Notes: generated by a model not told the origin, from the sequence alone. A stretch of 64,000 nt of DNA from Halomonas sp. QHL1 (GCF_001882345.1 NZ_MINL01000001.1:2007705-2071704), one strand, 5' to 3'. Shown: positions 54,360-63,177, counted from the first letter of the stretch. Program-made: numbers and translations.

Positions 54360-55169
54360 CTAAACCTGTTTAAGATGTCCATAAATTAAGCTCTCATTAA
54401 AGCCTGTATATTCGGCCAACAGCTCTGGTTGTAGTAAATTAATTGAACTTCTGGTCTTGCGAATCATTTTCTTTTGTTCTAATGCGGTCATACACCGACT
54501 GACATGCACGCTAGTAATACCCAGCAACTCACCCACTATCTCTTGTTTAATCGGCAGTGAGAATTCATTCGAGTTAATCATTTTTTTGAAATTATATCTT
54601 GCATACACCTCAAGCAAAAAATGTGCAACTCGCTCTTCTGCCTTATGATGTGTACAGCTTCTTAACCTTTCGATGGTAATATTATCATTAACCATAATAT
54701 AAGAAACTACTGCTCTTTTTATATCCGCATATTTTTCACATAAATCATGTAAACTAACAACCGAGATTCTATCAAGCTGACAGTCTTGCAATGCCAATAT
54801 AGCCATATTATGGTTATCAAAAAAGCTTTCTCTAATACCGACGATATCGCCGGGCATATATACATTACATATACTTTTCCCTCTGCTTTTAACCGAATGA
54901 CACAAGCTTACCCAGCCTTTCTTAACTACGAATATCTCCGGTCTTTCGTGGTACAAAGAATATAATTTTCGATTTTTCTTCAAGATTATGTTTTGAAGCT
55001 TAATATCTAATAACCGCTCCAACGCCTCAGACGGAAGATTACAATAACGACTTAAAATATTCCCCAAGGTTATAAACTGCAATAAATCAACTTTTACTTC
55101 AGATGCCTGGACGGAACGATCTTTCCTTTTCGGAATATCGCTTTCTATATCAGTCACATAATTTGTCAT
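54360..55169 (-). CDS. Crp/Fnr-family transcriptional regulator (AT-rich gene)
   Basis: This 269-residue protein has a cyclic-nucleotide-binding-like beta-barrel (KKGWVSLCHSVKSRGKSICN, then VYMPGDIVGIRESFF) and a C-terminal Crp-type helix-turn-helix (LPIKQEIVGELLGITSVHVS followed by RCMTALEQKKMI). It lacks FNR-type cysteine spacing, so it is probably not an oxygen-sensing iron-sulfur protein. The gene is markedly richer in A and T than its neighbours and uses codons such as ATA and AAA freely, which suggests horizontal transfer. It lies near a manganese catalase of the same strand. Confidence 0.88.
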   Translation of the reverse strand: MTNYVTDIESDIPKRKDRSVQASEVKVDLLQFITLGNILSRYCNLPSEALERLLDIKLQNIILKKNRKLYSLYHERPEIFVVKKGWVSLCHSVKSRGKSICNVYMPGDIVGIRESFFDNHNMAILALQDCQLDRISVVSLHDLCEKYADIKRAVVSYIMVNDNITIERLRSCTHHKAEERVAHFLLEVYARYNFKKMINSNEFSLPIKQEIVGELLGITSVHVSRCMTALEQKKMIRKTRSSINLLQPELLAEYTGFNESLIYGHLKQV

Positions 55170-55596
55170 CTCTACATTCCTTGTAGCTATAAAAAAACCA
55201 AATATTTAACTATACATGTATAATAAAACCAGGGTTCACCACTCATATTAGAAGGGAATATAGTCAACATTTAGAAATACTACAAGATCAATCTTTTCAC
55301 TCGCCTTAAAAGCGCCAAGAATTAACTCACTACTCTATAGGCAGTCACCCAGACCTTAAAACCCCCACTCTGCCAATAAGTTAGCATCACAAAAAAGCAT
55401 TAGTCATAGCAATGACTCAATAAGAACAAATAAAAACCCTGGCAACAGACCAGGGCGAAAGATTTACTGTGTAAAATAAATTAAAAAAACATAAAACTTA
55501 TTAGATCAATCGAACACCTCTTCTATTTTTAAAAATTATCACTCGGTTAGCGTGAAAAACAAGTCTTGAAGCAACGTTTTTAGATTTAATGACAAC
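55170..55596. other. AT-rich gap between regulator and manganese catalase
   Basis: This 427-bp stretch has no convincing ORF. It holds the perfect palindrome TATACATGTATA at 55211-55222, about 42 bases before the regulator start and so a possible autoregulatory site or promoter, and the catalase terminator at 55427-55455. Low GC content continues throughout. Confidence 0.65.
55427..55455 (-). terminator. Terminator downstream of the manganese catalase
   Basis: Read on the minus strand, CCCTGG-TCTGTTG-CCAGGG forms a six-base-pair stem followed by TTTTTATTT. It lies about 140 bases after the catalase stop. Confidence 0.75.
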
Positions 55597-56421
55597 CTAC
55601 ATTTGCTCCTTCTGAGCACCCGAGTTTGGCGGAGCTTTACCTAATGTAGGCTCCTGACCTTCAGGTGAAGGTTGATCCATTACAGAATAATTGCTCTTTC
55701 CGTCAAGTGAGGGGCCTTCCGCCCAACGGCCTTTCGGCGCTTCTTTATCAAGCAAGGTATTCAAGTAATAGTAAGAGTGCTGCATTGCCTCATGATCTTC
55801 TGGGGTCGAATTCGGAATGGGAAGCTGCGCTTGCATGCCCCCCAGCTCTTCTATAACGGCCAACCATTGCTGTTGATGGTAGGTATCTCTGGCGATCAGA
55901 AACGACAAGAAATCCTTCATGCCATGATCGTCAGTCCAGTTATATAGGCGTGATGCCAGCACCCTGCCCCCCGCTTCAGCAGTCACGTTAGCGAGCATGT
56001 CGGCACCAATGTTACCGGTGGCATAGACATGGCTCATATCAAATGGAACACCATTCGCATTTACCGGCATCGCAGAAAGGCCAGAGGATAATAGGTGCCG
56101 TGGGTTGGCACCGCCCAATATGGCATTCATAACCGGATCTTTTGCGGTCTCTTCTTGGTATGAGAGCGGCGCTCCTTCAAGGTTAAGAGCTACCGCATGA
56201 CCGAGCATTTCGATATGCGATAGCTCTTCCGTCGCGGTCGACATTAGCATATCGCGGATCCGGTCATCGCCTCGGGCGCCCATCGCTTGGAAGAAATACT
56301 GCATCGCAACGCGAATTTCACCTTCAATCCCACCTATCGCCTGCTGAAGCAGCATAGCAAACTGGGGGTTAGGCTTATCGACTTTTACCGGATACTGCAG
56401 TTTTGCGGAATGATGGAACAT
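55597..56421 (-). CDS. Manganese catalase
   Basis: This is a non-heme catalase of 274 residues that breaks down hydrogen peroxide at a dimanganese centre in a four-helix bundle. The ligands are readable: Glu35 (GIEGEIRVAMQY), Glu66 and His69 (TATEELSHIEML), Glu149 (TAEAGGRVLASRLY) and His182 (ARDTYHQQQW), spaced almost exactly as in the Lactobacillus plantarum enzyme. The C-terminal tail is Pro/Gly/Gln-rich and may wrap the neighbouring subunit. AAGGAG lies before the ATG. It sits in the AT-richer island. Confidence 0.95.
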   Translation of the reverse strand: MFHHSAKLQYPVKVDKPNPQFAMLLQQAIGGIEGEIRVAMQYFFQAMGARGDDRIRDMLMSTATEELSHIEMLGHAVALNLEGAPLSYQEETAKDPVMNAILGGANPRHLLSSGLSAMPVNANGVPFDMSHVYATGNIGADMLANVTAEAGGRVLASRLYNWTDDHGMKDFLSFLIARDTYHQQQWLAVIEELGGMQAQLPIPNSTPEDHEAMQHSYYYLNTLLDKEAPKGRWAEGPSLDGKSNYSVMDQPSPEGQEPTLGKAPPNSGAQKEQM

Positions 56422-56728
56422 TTTAAATTCTCCTTAGTGAGCTATCAGAGAGTCCTTCCACTGGCAGATATCTCATGGGTCATCTTTAAGTTTATTAATG
56501 ATTTAAAACCACTAAATTCATCGCACTTAGATAAATCACCATATAGATCGAACACTAATGAGCATAGCTGACGCCCCCCTTCTATCAAGCCAGAAGAGGC
56601 ATAAAATAAAATATTTAACTTACATTAAAATAGTGAATAAGAATTTAATTTAAAAGCAATGCGGCAATTTACCGAAGAAAATTATAATGACGGCATGTCT
56701 GCCCATTAGATTATTAAGGAATAGAAAA
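56422..56728. other. AT-rich divergent promoter region (catalase / META lipoprotein)
   Basis: This 307-bp gap has no gene. A perfect TATAAT at 56683-56688 lies about 40 bases upstream of the lipoprotein start and is the best -10 candidate for it; no good -35 is seen. The rest is AT-rich with no other clear motif. Confidence 0.6.
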
Positions 56729-57187
56729 TTGAAACGGCTGCTAGCGATAAGTGTATTTATCGGGATTTTATTAATGACCTCCGGCTGCATCGTAGCTGCT
56801 ACGGATTCCCATAAGTACACCACATCCCCGGATGAATCATTGATCAATACCTATTGGAAGCTGGTGATGCTTGATGGCGCACCGGTCGTCACTCATGAGG
56901 ACTTTCGTGAAGCTCACTTGGTTCTTCATCAAGAGGCTTCCCGCTTAGCTGGTGCTACTGGCTGCAATACCTTGATGGGCAGCTACCGTGTGGAAAATGA
57001 GCAAATAGCGTTTGGTCAAATCGCCAGCACTAAAATGGCCTGCCCAACGACCCAAATGAAAACTGAGCGAGACTTTCTAACCGCACTCAAGCAGGTAACA
57101 GCATGGAGCGTGGATGGCGCGACGCTTGTACTGTCGGGGGATAATAATGAACTACTGGCGGCCTTCGAAGCTGTGCATCTTTATTAG
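56729..57187 (+). CDS. META/HslJ-domain lipoprotein
   Basis: The signal LKRLLAISVFIGILLMTSGC has a lipobox (TSGC), so the mature protein is lipid-anchored. The META domain follows: INTYWKLVMLDGAPVVTHED, SRLAGATGCNTLMGSYRVEN, and GQIASTKMACPTTQMKTERD with the typical MACP motif. HslJ-like proteins are linked to heat-shock and novobiocin resistance in E. coli. The start is taken as TTG at 56729, with AAGGA eight bases upstream; the in-frame ATG at 56687 overlaps the likely -10 element and would spoil the signal peptide. Confidence 0.85.
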   Translation: MKRLLAISVFIGILLMTSGCIVAATDSHKYTTSPDESLINTYWKLVMLDGAPVVTHEDFREAHLVLHQEASRLAGATGCNTLMGSYRVENEQIAFGQIASTKMACPTTQMKTERDFLTALKQVTAWSVDGATLVLSGDNNELLAAFEAVHLY

Positions 57188-57346
57188 TAATACGGCCAGG
57201 CAACGCTACCTTTAAAGTTATAAAGCTTCGCTGGTTATCTAACGGATATACAGGTGAAAGCAAGCTTCCTGAATAGCGCGTTATCAACAACCCTAAATAA
57301 ATAGTGGATGTGGATAACGCCAATGCTGGATAGATACTCCAGATAC

Positions 57347-57372
57347 GAAAAAGCCGCCCTTTCGGACGGCTT
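57347..57372 (-). terminator. Terminator of the tRNA operon
   Basis: On the minus strand GCCGTCC-GAAA-GGGCGGC forms a seven-base-pair stem (one G-T pair) with a GAAA tetraloop, followed by a T run. It lies about 40 bases after tRNA-Thr. Confidence 0.88.
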
Positions 57373-57413
57373 AATCTAATTCTCTAACGCTTAACTTTTA
57401 ACCACTTCTGTAG

Positions 57414-57489
<76 letters not shown>

Positions 57490-57561
57490 GCTTCACGTTT
57501 TCTTGAGAACATGACTGCTTTGCTATTGGGCTTCGCAATCAACAAGAAATTTTGTTGGCAA

Positions 57562-57636
57562 TGGCTGGGGTACCAGGATTCGAACCTGGGAATGCCGCTA
57601 CCAAAAAGCGGTGCCTTACCACTTGGCGATACCCCA
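57562..57636 (-). tRNA. tRNA-Gln (anticodon TTG)
   Basis: The gene is 75 bases long with encoded CCA. The acceptor begins TGGGGTA and pairs with TACCCCA; the anticodon stem CCGCT/AGCGG encloses TTTTGGT (TTG). The T-arm has GGTTCGAATCC. It is the middle gene of the tRNA operon. Confidence 0.97.
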
Positions 57637-57642
57637 GCAGTG

Positions 57643-57718
57643 TGGTGGCCAGAGACGGAATCGAACCGCCGACACGGGGATTTTCAATCCCCTGCTCTAC
57701 CAACTGAGCTATCTGGCC
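57643..57718 (-). tRNA. tRNA-Phe (anticodon GAA)
   Basis: The gene is 76 bases with encoded CCA. The acceptor GGCCAGA pairs with TCTGGCC; the anticodon stem GGGGA/TCCCC encloses TTGAAAA (GAA); the T-arm has GGTTCGATTCC. It is the first gene after the promoter and is only six bases from tRNA-Gln. Confidence 0.97.
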
Positions 57719-57734
57719 GCTGCCAACGGTGCGT

Positions 57735-57763
57735 ATTAAACTAAAAACGCCGCTTTTCGTCAA
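57735..57763 (-). promoter_or_regulatory. Sigma-70 promoter of the tRNA operon
   Basis: On the minus strand, TTGACG (57763-57758) and TTTAAT (57740-57735) are separated by exactly 17 bases, and tRNA-Phe begins 17 bases further on. A GC-rich discriminator, as in stringently controlled tRNA promoters, follows. Confidence 0.85.
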
Positions 57764-57858
57764 CACCTTTGTGAAACTTTCTTGCGATACCGATGCTTAG
57801 AGGTCTTTTTTCCTGCGCCATCGCTGGCTCGGCCTTCGATACACCCATACCTGGAACC

Positions 57859-57886
57859 ACTGATTACAAGTCAGTTGCTCGACCAA
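57859..57886 (-). pseudogene. tRNA-Thr fragment (anticodon-arm remnant)
   Basis: A 22-base identity to the anticodon arm of tRNA-Thr (57447-57468), extended to about 27 of 28 bases with one mismatch, lies about 410 bases from the intact gene. The rest of the cloverleaf is degenerate, with only weak similarity before it. It could be a decayed duplicate or one end of a lost element that integrated at tRNA-Thr. No integrase gene is near. Confidence 0.7.
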
Positions 57887-57932
57887 ACCACCCGCTACTA
57901 GAAAGAGCCTCCTCACTCTTTATGCCTGCTAT

Positions 57933-58208
57933 TCATGCCTGCGTGGGCGGTACATAGCCTTCGGCTTGGTCGGTTTCCTGGTTATCCAGGAAGCGCTGCA
58001 TCTGCTCCATTAGGTACGCGCGGGATTCGGGGTCGAGCATGTTAAGGTGCTTCTCATTGATCAAGCGGGTTTGCAGCGCCTGCCAGGCTTCCCAGGCGGG
58101 CTTGGAAACGGTGGCCTGAATCTCCTGACCCTGCTTACCCGGCAAAGGTGGGAATGGCAGTGCTTCCAACTCTTTTTGGTACTTGCGGCAAAAAACGGTA
58201 TTGCTCAT
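57933..58208 (-). CDS. yggX: Oxidative-damage protection / Fe(II)-trafficking protein
   Basis: This 91-residue protein protects iron-sulfur clusters and assists in iron traffic. The start NTVFCRKYQKELEALPFPP and the segment NEKHLNMLDPESRAYLMEQM are the conserved YggX blocks. The ATG at 58208 has AGGAG upstream; a longer frame to 58235 is rejected because it adds non-conserved residues. It follows mutY by 59 bp, an ancient pairing. Confidence 0.96.
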   Translation of the reverse strand: MSNTVFCRKYQKELEALPFPPLPGKQGQEIQATVSKPAWEAWQALQTRLINEKHLNMLDPESRAYLMEQMQRFLDNQETDQAEGYVPPTQA

Positions 58209-58267
58209 AACGTGCTCCTGGTTCTGCGACTTCATTCAATGATCTCATCCAATCTGCTAGCAAACGT

Positions 58268-59362
58268 TTAAGCGTGCCCTGCTGTTGGATTGAGGCTAAA
58301 GGGCGTTAACTGGCTGAGCAGCGCTTTAACGGGGGCAGCAAGGCCCAGCGCGGGTGGCTGGTTAACGTCGTACCATACGCCGCTTTCGCGAACACCGCCC
58401 AGCCTATCGCAGCTCACCGGCTGCGGGGTAATCTCTAAGCGAAAATGGCTGAAGGTGTGGTAAAAGCTGGGCGATGTAGTCTCCCGCTTAGGGTTAACGG
58501 CGTTGATTTCAAGCCAGTCGTTAAGCTCGCTGTGCTTCTCGAACTGCGGCAAACTCCATAACCCGCCCCACAGGCCGCTGGGGGGGCGCTTCTCCAGCCA
58601 TATCCGCCCTTCCGGGTCACGCAGCATTAGCATGATCGTTTGTCGTGTGGGTAGCGCCTTTTTGGGTTTGGACTCTGGGTAGCGCTTTGGCTCGCCTTGA
58701 GCGTAGGCCAAACAGACATCGCTAAACGGGCAGCCCAGGCAGTCCGGTTTGCTGCGTTTACATAGCGTGGCGCCAAAATCCATCATCGCCTGGGTGTAAT
58801 CCGCTAGGCGCTCTTCTGGTGTGTAGTACTCCGCCAGCGCCCATAGCTTTCGCTCCACGGTAGGCTTGCCCGGCCAGCCGGGCAGCGCATGCAGGCGAGT
58901 GAGCGAGCGTTTCACATTGCCATCTAAAATAGCGGCCCGCTGTCCCGTGCTTTGCGCAATGATAGCGCCAGCGGTGGATCGGCCAATACCGGGCAAAGCC
59001 ACTAACGCGTCGATACTTTCCGTCGGCAGCTCGCCATTGTGCTCCGCCAACGCCACCTGGGCAGCTTTATGCAGGTTGCGCGCACGGGCATAGTAACCAA
59101 GACCCGTCCAGAGGTGCAGCACTTCATCCTGTGGCGCCTTGGCGAGGCTTTCCAGGGTAGGAAAGCGCGCCATAAAACGCTCAAAGTAGCCTATAACGGT
59201 GGTAACTTGGGTTTGCTGCAGCATGATTTCCGACACCCACACGCGGTAGGCGCTACGCGGTGACTGCCACGGCAAGTCGTGACGGCCGTAGCGGTCGAAC
59301 CAGGCCAGTAAGCGCTGTTGGAATTCGCTTGCCGCCAGCCGCGGCGTGGGTATATCTGCCAT
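58268..59362 (-). CDS. mutY: A/G-specific adenine DNA glycosylase
   Basis: MutY removes adenine mispaired with 8-oxoguanine. The 364-residue protein has the helix-hairpin-helix LVALPGIGRSTAGAI, the catalytic Glu in WVSEIMLQQTQVTTV and Asp in AAILDGNVKRSL. The iron-sulfur loop CKRSKPDCLGCPFSDVC has the C-x6-C-x2-C-x5-C spacing. A C-terminal NUDIX-like domain that recognises 8-oxoG follows. GGAG lies five bases before the ATG. Confidence 0.97.
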   Translation of the reverse strand: MADIPTPRLAASEFQQRLLAWFDRYGRHDLPWQSPRSAYRVWVSEIMLQQTQVTTVIGYFERFMARFPTLESLAKAPQDEVLHLWTGLGYYARARNLHKAAQVALAEHNGELPTESIDALVALPGIGRSTAGAIIAQSTGQRAAILDGNVKRSLTRLHALPGWPGKPTVERKLWALAEYYTPEERLADYTQAMMDFGATLCKRSKPDCLGCPFSDVCLAYAQGEPKRYPESKPKKALPTRQTIMLMLRDPEGRIWLEKRPPSGLWGGLWSLPQFEKHSELNDWLEINAVNPKRETTSPSFYHTFSHFRLEITPQPVSCDRLGGVRESGVWYDVNQPPALGLAAPVKALLSQLTPFSLNPTAGHA

Positions 59363-59421
59363 GCACGCTCCTTAAACAGAAATGGGGATATGAAACAGAA
59401 ATGGTGCTACAAAGGTGCCAA

Positions 59422-59450
59422 TAAAAAAGCGCCGGCGTGAGGGCCGGCGC
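59422..59450 (-). terminator. Terminator between asmA and mutY
   Basis: On the minus strand GCGCCGGC-N6-GCCGGCGC is a perfect eight-base-pair stem followed by TTTTTTA. It separates asmA from mutY although they share orientation. Confidence 0.9.
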
Positions 59451-59498
59451 AGCACGTACTGTTTCGATTAATGCGTCACTTCACATCCTGCGCAATGC

Positions 59499-61841
59499 TC
59501 AGTTAAACAGGTTGCGTAGGCCATCGCGAAGTTCTTGAGCAGCGCCTTCGCCAAGGCGTTCATCTAGATCATCTAGAGAGTCGCCTAGACGCTCCTCCAG
59601 CTCTTCATTGACACGCTCCCCCGCTTCGTTGCGCAGCAGGTCAACCACAGCGGTCTGGAACATCTCACGGTCGAAGCGGCACCACTCGGTGCGTTCATCG
59701 CCAAGATTACCTTCACAGCGTACGGGCAGCGGCAGTTGCTCCAGGCGCGGATTAACTTCACAGGCCGCGTCGGCGGTATCGACCAAGCGAGCATTTGCAC
59801 GGGTATCAAAGTTCAAGCTGGCGAGATTCAGTTCGCCTTCTCCACGCACATCGATGCCGGGCAGGGTGATCAGCAGGTCGTCACTCTCCACTAAGCCGTT
59901 ACTGATTTGGAAGGTAGCATCAAAACGCTCAAAGCGAGTATCGGTGTGCCAATCCCGCAAAGTGCCCTGCCCCTCTAACTGGGCCACCAGTTCGCACATT
60001 TGCTTGGAAATGTTGGTATTTAAAATGGCGCCTTCGTTTAGGCGAGCATCAAGCGCGCCATTGAGATTGCCGATAAGTGCTTCACGGGTATTGCCCTGAC
60101 TGGTGACATCCCCAGTTAAATTAAGGCGGCCGCGCAGTGGTGACGCCTCCTCTTTTTCGCTGATCGCTTCAATCAACGGTGCCATCTGAACGTTATTAAT
60201 GGTCGGCGATAGCGCCCACTCAAGGATGGAATCCGTAGCATCAACCTGACCGGTAGCGCTGAGTTCACCCTCGTAAAAGCCTGACTCAAACGCCGTTAGC
60301 CGATGGACGCCGTCGTCGCCACGCAGCTGCAAGCGTGGGTTGTTGAAGGTCAGGCCCGCAAAAATAAGCGTATCGACACTCAGGTCGCCCTCTAGCGCCA
60401 GCTCACTGAGTAAAGATTGCGGCACTAATGTGTTGGTTTCCTGGGCAAAGGCTTTACGCAAAAAGCCCCGGCTAGCCTGTTTAGCGGTGGCTTCACCGGG
60501 TAGATAGCGATCAAGGTCTAGTTGATCACCGGCTAAATCGAACGCTAGGCGTGAGCCATCCAGCGCAGCGGTCAGGTCACCAGTAAAGGTGCTGTCGTCT
60601 ACCACCAACGATAGGCTGGGCAAGGAGAGCTGCTCGGCATCACCTTCGATAGGGCTGGTCAGGGCGACATCGCTGAGCGCAGCCTCACCAGCTGTGGTGA
60701 GGGTAACGCCAGCGCGGGCAAGCCAGGGGCGCAGCGTAAAGGGGGCAGCGGTTAGCTGGCCACGATAGCTGGGGGGGGCATCGCGCAGTTGCTCAATGTT
60801 AAGGTGCCCACTCACTCTTAGGCCATCTGGTCCGGTAAGTTGCAAGTCTTTCAACTGCGCCGTTTGCGCCTGCCAATCGCCCTCCAGACCAAAGGCGAGC
60901 GTCAGCGCTAAGCTGCCCTGCCAGTTATCTGCATTTCGCAGACCCGTTTCAAGCACCCCCTCGTTAATAATGAGCTGCTGCTCGCTCAACCGGGCAACCA
61001 GTTCGGCAGCCTTTAAACTCAGTTGCTGTGGCTCGCTCTCTGCGCCGGTCGTCGTCCGGGTAATCAGCGCCATATCTTCCAGGGCGAAAAGCTCATCCGC
61101 CAAGCCAAGCCGCACGCGGGTTTCGAGATTGATCTCGCTGGTTAGATCTGGAGTACGCTCCAACACTTCGGCATCGAGCCGGTTATGCTTGGTCAGGGTG
61201 AACATGGCCTTCAGCGGAAAGGCGCGCAGCGGGTTGACGTTGCTACCCGAGATATTCAGTTGCTGCATACGCCAGAGTGCTTGGGTTTGCACATCGCGGA
61301 AGCGAATATCGGCATTTTTCACTTCAACGCTAGCAATACTTAACTTCACGGCTAAGTTACCGGCGTCTGCATTAGGTCCAGCACTGGCGGGCGCTAGCAC
61401 CGTTTCAGCCGCCCCCTCATTATGCTCTGAGAGACGCTCTAACAAGGGCTCCCAATTACCCTCACCTTGCTCATCGCGTTCTAGGTTAAGGCGCATGCCG
61501 TCCAGAGTTAGGCCGTCAACGGCAATTTCCCCACGTAGTAACGGGCCGAATGCCACGCTCACTTCTGCGCGATCAATGGCGGCAAAAGCGGCGGTTTCTT
61601 CAGCCTGCTCGGGCAACCAGGCGCGGGCTTTCTCTACGCTAACGCCAATACGTGGGTAGAATGACCAGGTTATGGGGCCTTCGAGCGCCAAGTTCAGCCC
61701 AGTTTGCTCCTCCACAACGGCGGTTAAACGGGGCTTGAAGTCTTCTGGATCCAGGAAGGTGGTCACGTAGACCACGGCGGCGACCGCAACGATGGCGAGG
61801 ATGCCAACTGCTGCCAGCACAATACGTAATAGCTGTTTCAT
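59499..61841 (-). CDS. asmA: AsmA-family envelope protein
   Basis: This is a 780-residue protein with one N-terminal membrane helix (IVLAAVGILAIVAVAAVVYV) and a long periplasmic part. It begins the AsmA domain with FLDPEDFKPRLTAVVEEQTG and ends with an AsmA C-terminal region (LNLTGDVTSQGNTREALIGN). Such proteins are thought to span the periplasm as lipid-transfer bridges and to affect outer-membrane assembly. The start codon shares a base with the stop of the upstream PanM-like gene. Confidence 0.9.
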   Translation of the reverse strand: MKQLLRIVLAAVGILAIVAVAAVVYVTTFLDPEDFKPRLTAVVEEQTGLNLALEGPITWSFYPRIGVSVEKARAWLPEQAEETAAFAAIDRAEVSVAFGPLLRGEIAVDGLTLDGMRLNLERDEQGEGNWEPLLERLSEHNEGAAETVLAPASAGPNADAGNLAVKLSIASVEVKNADIRFRDVQTQALWRMQQLNISGSNVNPLRAFPLKAMFTLTKHNRLDAEVLERTPDLTSEINLETRVRLGLADELFALEDMALITRTTTGAESEPQQLSLKAAELVARLSEQQLIINEGVLETGLRNADNWQGSLALTLAFGLEGDWQAQTAQLKDLQLTGPDGLRVSGHLNIEQLRDAPPSYRGQLTAAPFTLRPWLARAGVTLTTAGEAALSDVALTSPIEGDAEQLSLPSLSLVVDDSTFTGDLTAALDGSRLAFDLAGDQLDLDRYLPGEATAKQASRGFLRKAFAQETNTLVPQSLLSELALEGDLSVDTLIFAGLTFNNPRLQLRGDDGVHRLTAFESGFYEGELSATGQVDATDSILEWALSPTINNVQMAPLIEAISEKEEASPLRGRLNLTGDVTSQGNTREALIGNLNGALDARLNEGAILNTNISKQMCELVAQLEGQGTLRDWHTDTRFERFDATFQISNGLVESDDLLITLPGIDVRGEGELNLASLNFDTRANARLVDTADAACEVNPRLEQLPLPVRCEGNLGDERTEWCRFDREMFQTAVVDLLRNEAGERVNEELEERLGDSLDDLDERLGEGAAQELRDGLRNLFN

Positions 61842-62323
61842 TACCCTTTCCCTTGTGGGTCTAACTCAACAAAATCGCTGGTGGCGGGCATGCCCGCCAC
61901 CGGAGTTTCCGGATTGGCCATTGGCCGGTAACCTAACTTGGAGAGCAGCACGCGGTCGGCCAGTGGTAGAGTGGACGTTGCGATGCGCAGGACGCGGTTT
62001 TCCTGCTTGGCTTGCTCACCAAGCAAAGCCATTAAGCGCGAACCGACGCCCCGTCGGCGTGTGGTTTTGCGCACGCAGAGCTCAGACAGCCACCAGGCTC
62101 GGTCTTCGCCTTCCTTAATGGCGACGGCCCCCAGCAATCGATCGTTAAAAAGTGCACAGGCAAAAAAGTGCTGACCTGCAAAATGTTGCTCAATAAATGG
62201 CTCAACCGTTGGGGTGGGCATACGCTCTTGGGGCGCGTCCTGGTAGATGCGCATTAGATCAAGGCGCACCTGCTCATCGGCTTCCCAACGGGCCTGGTCG
62301 ACGTGGTGCAGTGTCACCGGCAT
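61841..62323 (-). CDS. PanM/PanZ-like GNAT acetyltransferase
   Basis: This is a 160-residue GNAT protein. The stretch RLDLMRIYQDAP, then FFACALFNDRLLGAVAIKEG and VRKTTRRRGVGSRLMALLGE resemble PanM (PanZ), the acetyl-CoA sensor that triggers and restrains pantothenate-pathway PanD. Relative to the E. coli protein it has an added N-terminal insert, so it may be a cousin with another role. GAGGA lies upstream of the ATG. Confidence 0.8.
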   Translation of the reverse strand: MPVTLHHVDQARWEADEQVRLDLMRIYQDAPQERMPTPTVEPFIEQHFAGQHFFACALFNDRLLGAVAIKEGEDRAWWLSELCVRKTTRRRGVGSRLMALLGEQAKQENRVLRIATSTLPLADRVLLSKLGYRPMANPETPVAGMPATSDFVELDPQGKG

Positions 62324-62422
62324 GGTGAAATCCTCTTCGCCAAAGCAGCCTGGCTGCTATTTCTGCCGCAATTGATTGCGGCTACATTTCGCGCATTGTA
62401 GCGGATGAGGGCGCCGATTCAC

Positions 62423-62428
62423 TATAAT
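62423..62428 (+). promoter_or_regulatory. Candidate -10 element of the his operon segment
   Basis: A perfect TATAAT lies 92 bases before hisB. No -35 element is found at standard spacing, so it may need an activator or be fortuitous. Confidence 0.35.
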
Positions 62429-62519
62429 GGTCGCTTCGCCACAGGCTGATCACACAGTGGTAAGTTGATGAGAGCCACCAGCCGTCCCTCAGAGTGCGCT
62501 TCAGCGCAGGAGATGCAAC

Positions 62520-63113
62520 ATGTCAGCGCGTATTGCCACGGTTAGCCGTGACACCAACGAAACGCAGATCAAGGTCAGCGTCAACCTCGACGGCGAAGGC
62601 CGTCTTAGCTGCCAAACCGGCGTTCCGTTTCTGGATCATATGCTTGATCAAGTTGCCCGCCACGGAATGATCGATCTCGACATCAATGCCACTGGCGACC
62701 TGCATATTGACGACCACCATACCGTAGAAGACCTGGGTATTACGCTAGGCCAAGCTTTTTTTAAAGCCATTGGCGATAAGCGCGGCATTTACCGTTATGG
62801 TCACGCCTACGTTCCTCTTGATGAAGCGCTCTCTCGCGTGGTGATCGACTTCTCCGGTCGCCCGGGGTTGTTTATGAACGTTGAGTTCACCCGCGACAAC
62901 ATCGGTAGCCTGGACACCCAGCTGTTCTGGGAGTTTTTCCAGGGTTTCGTCAATCACGCCCGGGTGACGCTGCATATCGACAATATTAAAGGCTTTAATG
63001 CTCACCATCAGGCGGAAACGATTTTTAAAGCTTTCGGACGCGCCCTGCGCATGGCCGTAGCGGAAGACCCGCGTATGGCAGGCCAAATGCCCTCCACCAA
63101 GGGGAGCTTGTAA
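62520..63113 (+). CDS. hisB: Imidazoleglycerol-phosphate dehydratase
   Basis: HisB removes water from imidazoleglycerol phosphate in histidine synthesis. This 197-residue protein is the single-function form without the phosphatase domain of E. coli HisB. Metal-binding blocks are [32 protein letters not shown] and [22 protein letters not shown] precedes the ATG. hisH and hisA follow. Confidence 0.97.
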   Translation: MSARIATVSRDTNETQIKVSVNLDGEGRLSCQTGVPFLDHMLDQVARHGMIDLDINATGDLHIDDHHTVEDLGITLGQAFFKAIGDKRGIYRYGHAYVPLDEALSRVVIDFSGRPGLFMNVEFTRDNIGSLDTQLFWEFFQGFVNHARVTLHIDNIKGFNAHHQAETIFKAFGRALRMAVAEDPRMAGQMPSTKGSL

Positions 63114-63177
63114 TGCTGGGCTATATGACCGGCTATGCCGCTAGCCACATTTTGTCTACCTCCATAAGGAGCGCTTC

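Noticed and set aside
57770..57932. Possible integrative element beside the tRNAs
   Set aside because: A tRNA fragment is present, but no integrase, second repeat border or phage gene is visible, so no element is called.
60796..61659. Long plus-strand frame (287 codons) inside asmA
   Set aside because: It is the antisense shadow of asmA, Ser/Arg-rich with no recognisable domain.
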